The notes under the pieces are model-generated. The model was not told where the DNA came from. It searched no databases and saw only the letters and a program-made list of their open reading frames with translations. This document shows positions 60,206 through 64,000 of a stretch of DNA of 64,000 nucleotides, piece after piece. Location of the stretch: assembly GCF_023343835.1 (NCBI RefSeq), contig NC_064435.1:85009788-85073787 (forward strand), in the 5' to 3' direction. This DNA comes from Lagopus muta (taxonomy: Eukaryota; Chordata; Aves; Galliformes; Phasianidae). The translations under genes were made by a program, and so were the position numbers. Within the stretch, counting starts at the first letter, position 1, and each line of letters begins with the position of its first letter.

Positions 60206-62599
60206 TCCTTGTTGCGCATGAAGCGGTCCTTTTACAGAGGAGCTATTGAAGAAAGCGTGAAATCTCACAAGAAAAACACTGTTTAATATGAAAACTTACA
60301 TCAAAATCTCTCGTGCATCTTACCAGCTAATTTGCAGCCTAGTGAACATTTGGCCCACGGAGGTTTATAAAAATGAACAGGCTAGTTACACCATACACAT
60401 TCATTCATAACAACGTATGCACCACAGATACTGTTCTCTGTTTAGATTCAGAACAGAAGCACAATTTCAAAGCAGTGCAGACTGTATGGCAACTGCTGAA
60501 TTACAGCCTGAACCTCTGATTGACCACCTGAGACGAGCACTGTCAGCCACAGGAGCACAGGTGAAGGCAATTCAGCTGTGCTGCTGGAAGGGGGGGAGCC
60601 TGGCTGCACCTCTCCTAGACCTGTTTAAGAGCTGGGCTGCCAGTGTGAAAGGGTCTGTTTTTGGAGATCCCTCATTTTGAAGTTTTCCAGTGAGCCCAGG
60701 GTAAGGGTAAGCCCTTTGTCTATTCTTTTTTGGTGTAATAACCTGCTTAGCCACGCTCTCTTGTATATTTCTTAATTATAGCATCTGTGCATTCATTGAT
60801 TATACAGCAGACCAATCTGGAATACATGGCATATCTCCTGTGGCAGCGCGTAGTAAGAAGAAAAGGCTGATAGAATGTTAGGACTGCTCAGCATTTAGTG
60901 CTTCATTCCTTGCTGCAGTAAGTCCTTAAACACAGCTCACGTTTCCTGGTGAGGATGTGGACACAACTGACCGCAGTTGGGATCTTTCTTCAAATCGTCA
61001 TTCTGCAGCTTGGTGACTATTTTTAAACTCAAGATGTATGTAATGATTCTTTCAAAAAGGAGCTTTTTACATTTAATTGCACATGAATTCATATAGGGTA
61101 GAATCAGAACCTAGGATTTATCTTGTTTATTTTGCATTCCTTTGCATTTTTGAAGACAAGTTGCAGAGAGCAGCCTGAAAACACACAGCAAATATTTTTC
61201 CCAAGGATTACAGCTGACGAAACGCAGTTATGACTTAGTGCCACATGGCTGACTTTGCCTACTTGATAAAAGATGTCTGCATGTTTAACAAGTCTCTCTC
61301 CCATTCTACTTTTCTGGTGCCTAATACTGCGTGGACTTTATTGGTCTCCATGCCTCCAGTTATCAGCATTACCTTGTGTCTTTTAATGTAAGGCCTCCTT
61401 CCTTATCTTTTCAACCTCTGCTCTCTGACAAAGTTCTCAGGTGTGGTCAGGCCTTCAAGCACACAGTGTGACTGGACAGGACTCCTTCCTGTTAAGAAAC
61501 TCATCAACGATTGCGTTTGGGTCTTGCATGCTGCAGGAGTGTGAGTGTAGAGAGAAGGCTTAGCCACAAGGGAGTTTGCTCTGAAATGTTTAAAAGGAGA
61601 CTGATACAAGCAAACCAGCCTCGAGGAGAAAGCTGAACCCTTTGGAAGAACTAAAGGAGTTTGTCCTTGTAGCAAGTCAGAGCTGCATCACTGTTTTCTG
61701 TTCACCAGAAAGCATTTTAGACTTGCTTTGTGCAATACCTTCATGGGAGCACGTGGCTTCCTGTCTTTGTGCAACAACTTCATCCCTGTTTGAAGCTGGA
61801 TTAAAAACATGGCTCAGTCGTTCAGATCAGAATGAGATCATTTTACAGAACAAATCATGATTATGATTTGAAGATGAAACAGTCTTCCCACAAGTGAAAT
61901 ATGGGATGGACTGCTCCTGGAGCTTGTTAACATGGGAAGGATGTACCCAAAGACATGTAGAGAAACAATGGGAAAGGCTGAAAATAGAAGGTAGACCTTA
62001 TAAACTTGTTTGGGTCATGACATCTCCCTAGACAAAATCTCTGGAAGATACAGGTGTACCTAGAAATGAGAACCACAAACAGCTGGGTTCCAGTGCTGTC
62101 ACAGAAGTTGCATGCACAAAACTTCACCTGCTCACATGCAGCACAAGCACTGCTTGCTGTCAGGTGAGTGATGGCTGCTGGTGTGGTGATGTTTCCTTAG
62201 ATGGGAGGAGCAGCTACTGCTTCTCAGTTAAGCTAATGAAATGGCACTTAAGATGGAGAGGGCGTGTGGGACAAACAGTACAGCACAGTAAGCTCTGAGC
62301 AACTTTATATTTAAACAAGTACATTTTTCCTTTTTTAATCCATAAGAAGTTTACTGTTGAAAAATGCTATATACTAAGGCAAACACATTATACATATAGA
62401 TTAAAGATCAGATAGCAAAACCTTGCAGAATGAGCACTACTGTTGTTATGTAGGGTTTACAATTGACGATAGTTAAAAACCCTCAAGGATTAATGTACTT
62501 TCAAGGTAAATTAGGCACAAAATTTAGCTTGTAACTAGCTCTGCAAGCATCTCACTTTGATTTCACCATTACCAAGTATTACAAGTGATCAAAAACATA

Positions 62600-63804
62600 T
62601 GCTGGCTGCAAAACTTTAAAATTTTATTGTACTGTGTGCTGAAATAGTACAAATGTATACAGGACTCCACCTTTGTTAAAAAAGCATGTACAATAGGGAC
62701 TATAGAAAGCAGAATTGAAGGGCCAAGTGGGCTTTGTTTGGGCTCAACTGGTAGGTCATAAGTCTATGGCTTTGCTTTGTGGATGTAATTGAAATTGAGT
62801 AAGTGTTAGAAATGCAGGGAAGAAATGGAAAGATATTTTAATTAACAGAAACTATGACAGCTATGATAGATTTTACAGGAACTTTAACAAGCAAACTAAG
62901 TGAATCTGATGCGTGCCTCTTGCCCTGGGAAAACCACCTGCCCACTCATGGTACTTCCCATGCCAGCTTGCTGAATAGCAAAGGTGCAGTTTGCAGGATA
63001 CAGTGTGAAACTTTAAAGCATGAGAGATTGTGTCTATAAACAACAACAAAAGATACCTGTGGAGCAAAAACTTTCAGGTGATTTGCTGCAAGCTGTTAGC
63101 TCAGTGAGGCTTCAGTTTCAAAAAAATTCCTGATTCTTAAGAAACGAGAGGGTTACAGCAAGTCTGTGTGGACCAGAATAAAACCTTGTATTGCTGAAAA
63201 TGCAGGGATCCTCTAAATATGTGTATTAGAAAAGTGTTAGATTAAAATATCATATTATTTCATCTTCCATTAGGAAAATGTATTGCTGAAAGTTAGCCTT
63301 TTTTGCTTGCTTAAATAAAAAGATTGCCAGAGAACTACAAGGAACTGTCAGATAGTTCTCTCAGGATGTGTTTGTACTGCATTGTACAGGACTAGCATAA
63401 GAGGTGAGAATCTCATCTTAGTCTTAATGCTGTTTTTGATTAGCAGAAACATAAAAAGGAATGCCCGGAAGCAATGTGATAACAGTGTATCATGCAGTGT
63501 TTTGGCTTAACGAATAAAGTGTTTCAAACCAATGAGGTGGCTGGAAGGCAGGGGTTTCAAGCCATTACATTCACATGACATCATTGAGAAGTAAAACCGT
63601 AAGTGAAGGCAAACTGGAAACTTGAAATGCTGAGGTGCCTAACAAAAGCGTGCCAGACGAGTTATTGTTTCTAGCATGCACAGCTAATGCTTGAAGGCCT
63701 ATGAGAGCAGTAGGAGCTACTGCTATTTCTAGTTCTTCACGTTGCTGCGTTGTTTCTGCTGGCTGTGGTCTGATCACGGTCAGTGAGCGCCGGGTGCTGT
63801 CAGG
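62600..63804 (-). other. CAP2: CAP2 3' untranslated region (probable)
   Basis: AT-rich sequence downstream of the CAP2 stop without recognisable repeats. A canonical AATAAA on the - strand at 62623-62628 suggests a 3'UTR of about 1.2 kb. The extent is inferred from this hexamer only. Confidence 0.5.
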
Positions 63805-63888
63805 TTAACCCACGATCTCTGCAGGTTCAGTGACCAACTTAGATCCATCCCACGCTGTCTTGAACTGTTCAGGAACCGGAAATTCTTT
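63805..63888 (-). CDS. CAP2: CAP2, last coding exon (partial gene)
   Basis: Last coding exon of a cyclase-associated protein, which recycles actin monomers with cofilin. Read on the - strand after acceptor TTACCAG| it gives KEFPVPEQFKTAWDGSKLV and TEPAEIVG, then stop TAA (63805-63807). This is the C-terminus of the CARP beta-helical actin-binding domain. WDGSKLVTEPAEI matches CAP2 better than CAP1 (WNGQKLVTTVTEIAG in human). The paralogue call also rests on synteny: CAP2 neighbours FAM8A1 in human in the same orientation. All upstream exons lie beyond 64000. Confidence 0.93.
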   Translation of the reverse strand, partial: KEFPVPEQFKTAWDGSKLVTEPAEIVG

Positions 63889-64000
63889 CTGGTAAGAAAC
63901 AAAAGCGCCAATGCTGATTAGATAAACAGCGGATGCCTCGTGAAAAGTGGTGGGATACTATTAGTGCTACATGACTGGGAAAGCATTGAGAGCTCAGACA

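Larger units (their letters stand above)
59300..62600. other. Intergenic region between FAM8A1 and CAP2
   Basis: Apart from the 33-bp duplication, the CTCF-like motif and one CR1 fragment, I see no gene, RNA or repeat here. The short open frames (for example 60417-60680) have no recognisable family. Confidence 0.6.

Overview
The window is vertebrate nuclear DNA, almost certainly from a bird and most likely a galliform such as chicken. It has long introns with canonical GT-AG splice sites, two CpG-island promoters and many CR1 LINE fragments, some ending in the avian CR1-type ATTCTGTG tail. There is also a probable avian ERVL-type LTR. Nothing bacterial or viral is present as an active element. 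The species cannot be fixed by eye.

Three protein-coding genes can be read. (1) NUP153 on the + strand fills 3747-49247 and can be read in full: 22 coding exons join in a single frame (4368 nt, 1455 aa), against about 1475 aa in human. A CpG island covers its promoter and exon 1, and its poly(A) signal is at 50243-50248. (2) FAM8A1 on the - strand has five coding exons between 58993 and 53032 (361 aa) and its own CpG island. It converges on NUP153. (3) The last coding exon of CAP2 on the - strand (63888-63805) lies at the right edge; the rest of CAP2 is beyond the window. The order NUP153 - FAM8A1 - CAP2 with these orientations matches human 6p22.3 in reverse complement, which supports all three calls.

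Layout: 1-3150 is the intergenic region upstream of NUP153, with one weak candidate terminal exon near 1807-2090 that could belong to the next syntenic gene (KIF13A). 3150-4370 is the NUP153 CpG island. 3864-21645 is a 17.8-kb first intron holding most of the CR1 copies, including one CR1 inserted inside another in opposite orientation. 21646-49247 holds exons 2-22. 49248-52060 holds the NUP153 3'UTR and the gap between the convergent genes. 52060-59300 is FAM8A1. 59300-62600 is intergenic, with a 33-bp tandem duplication, a strong CTCF-like motif and a CR1 fragment. 62600-63888 is the 3' end of CAP2.

The genes are housekeeping neighbours, not a pathway: NUP153 is a nuclear-basket nucleoporin, FAM8A1 an ER membrane protein of the HRD1 degradation complex, and CAP2 an actin regulator. 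I found no undescribed system. The most notable points are an altered first zinc finger in NUP153, a NAGNAG acceptor at exon 14, the nested CR1 pair, and the CTCF-like site by the FAM8A1 promoter.
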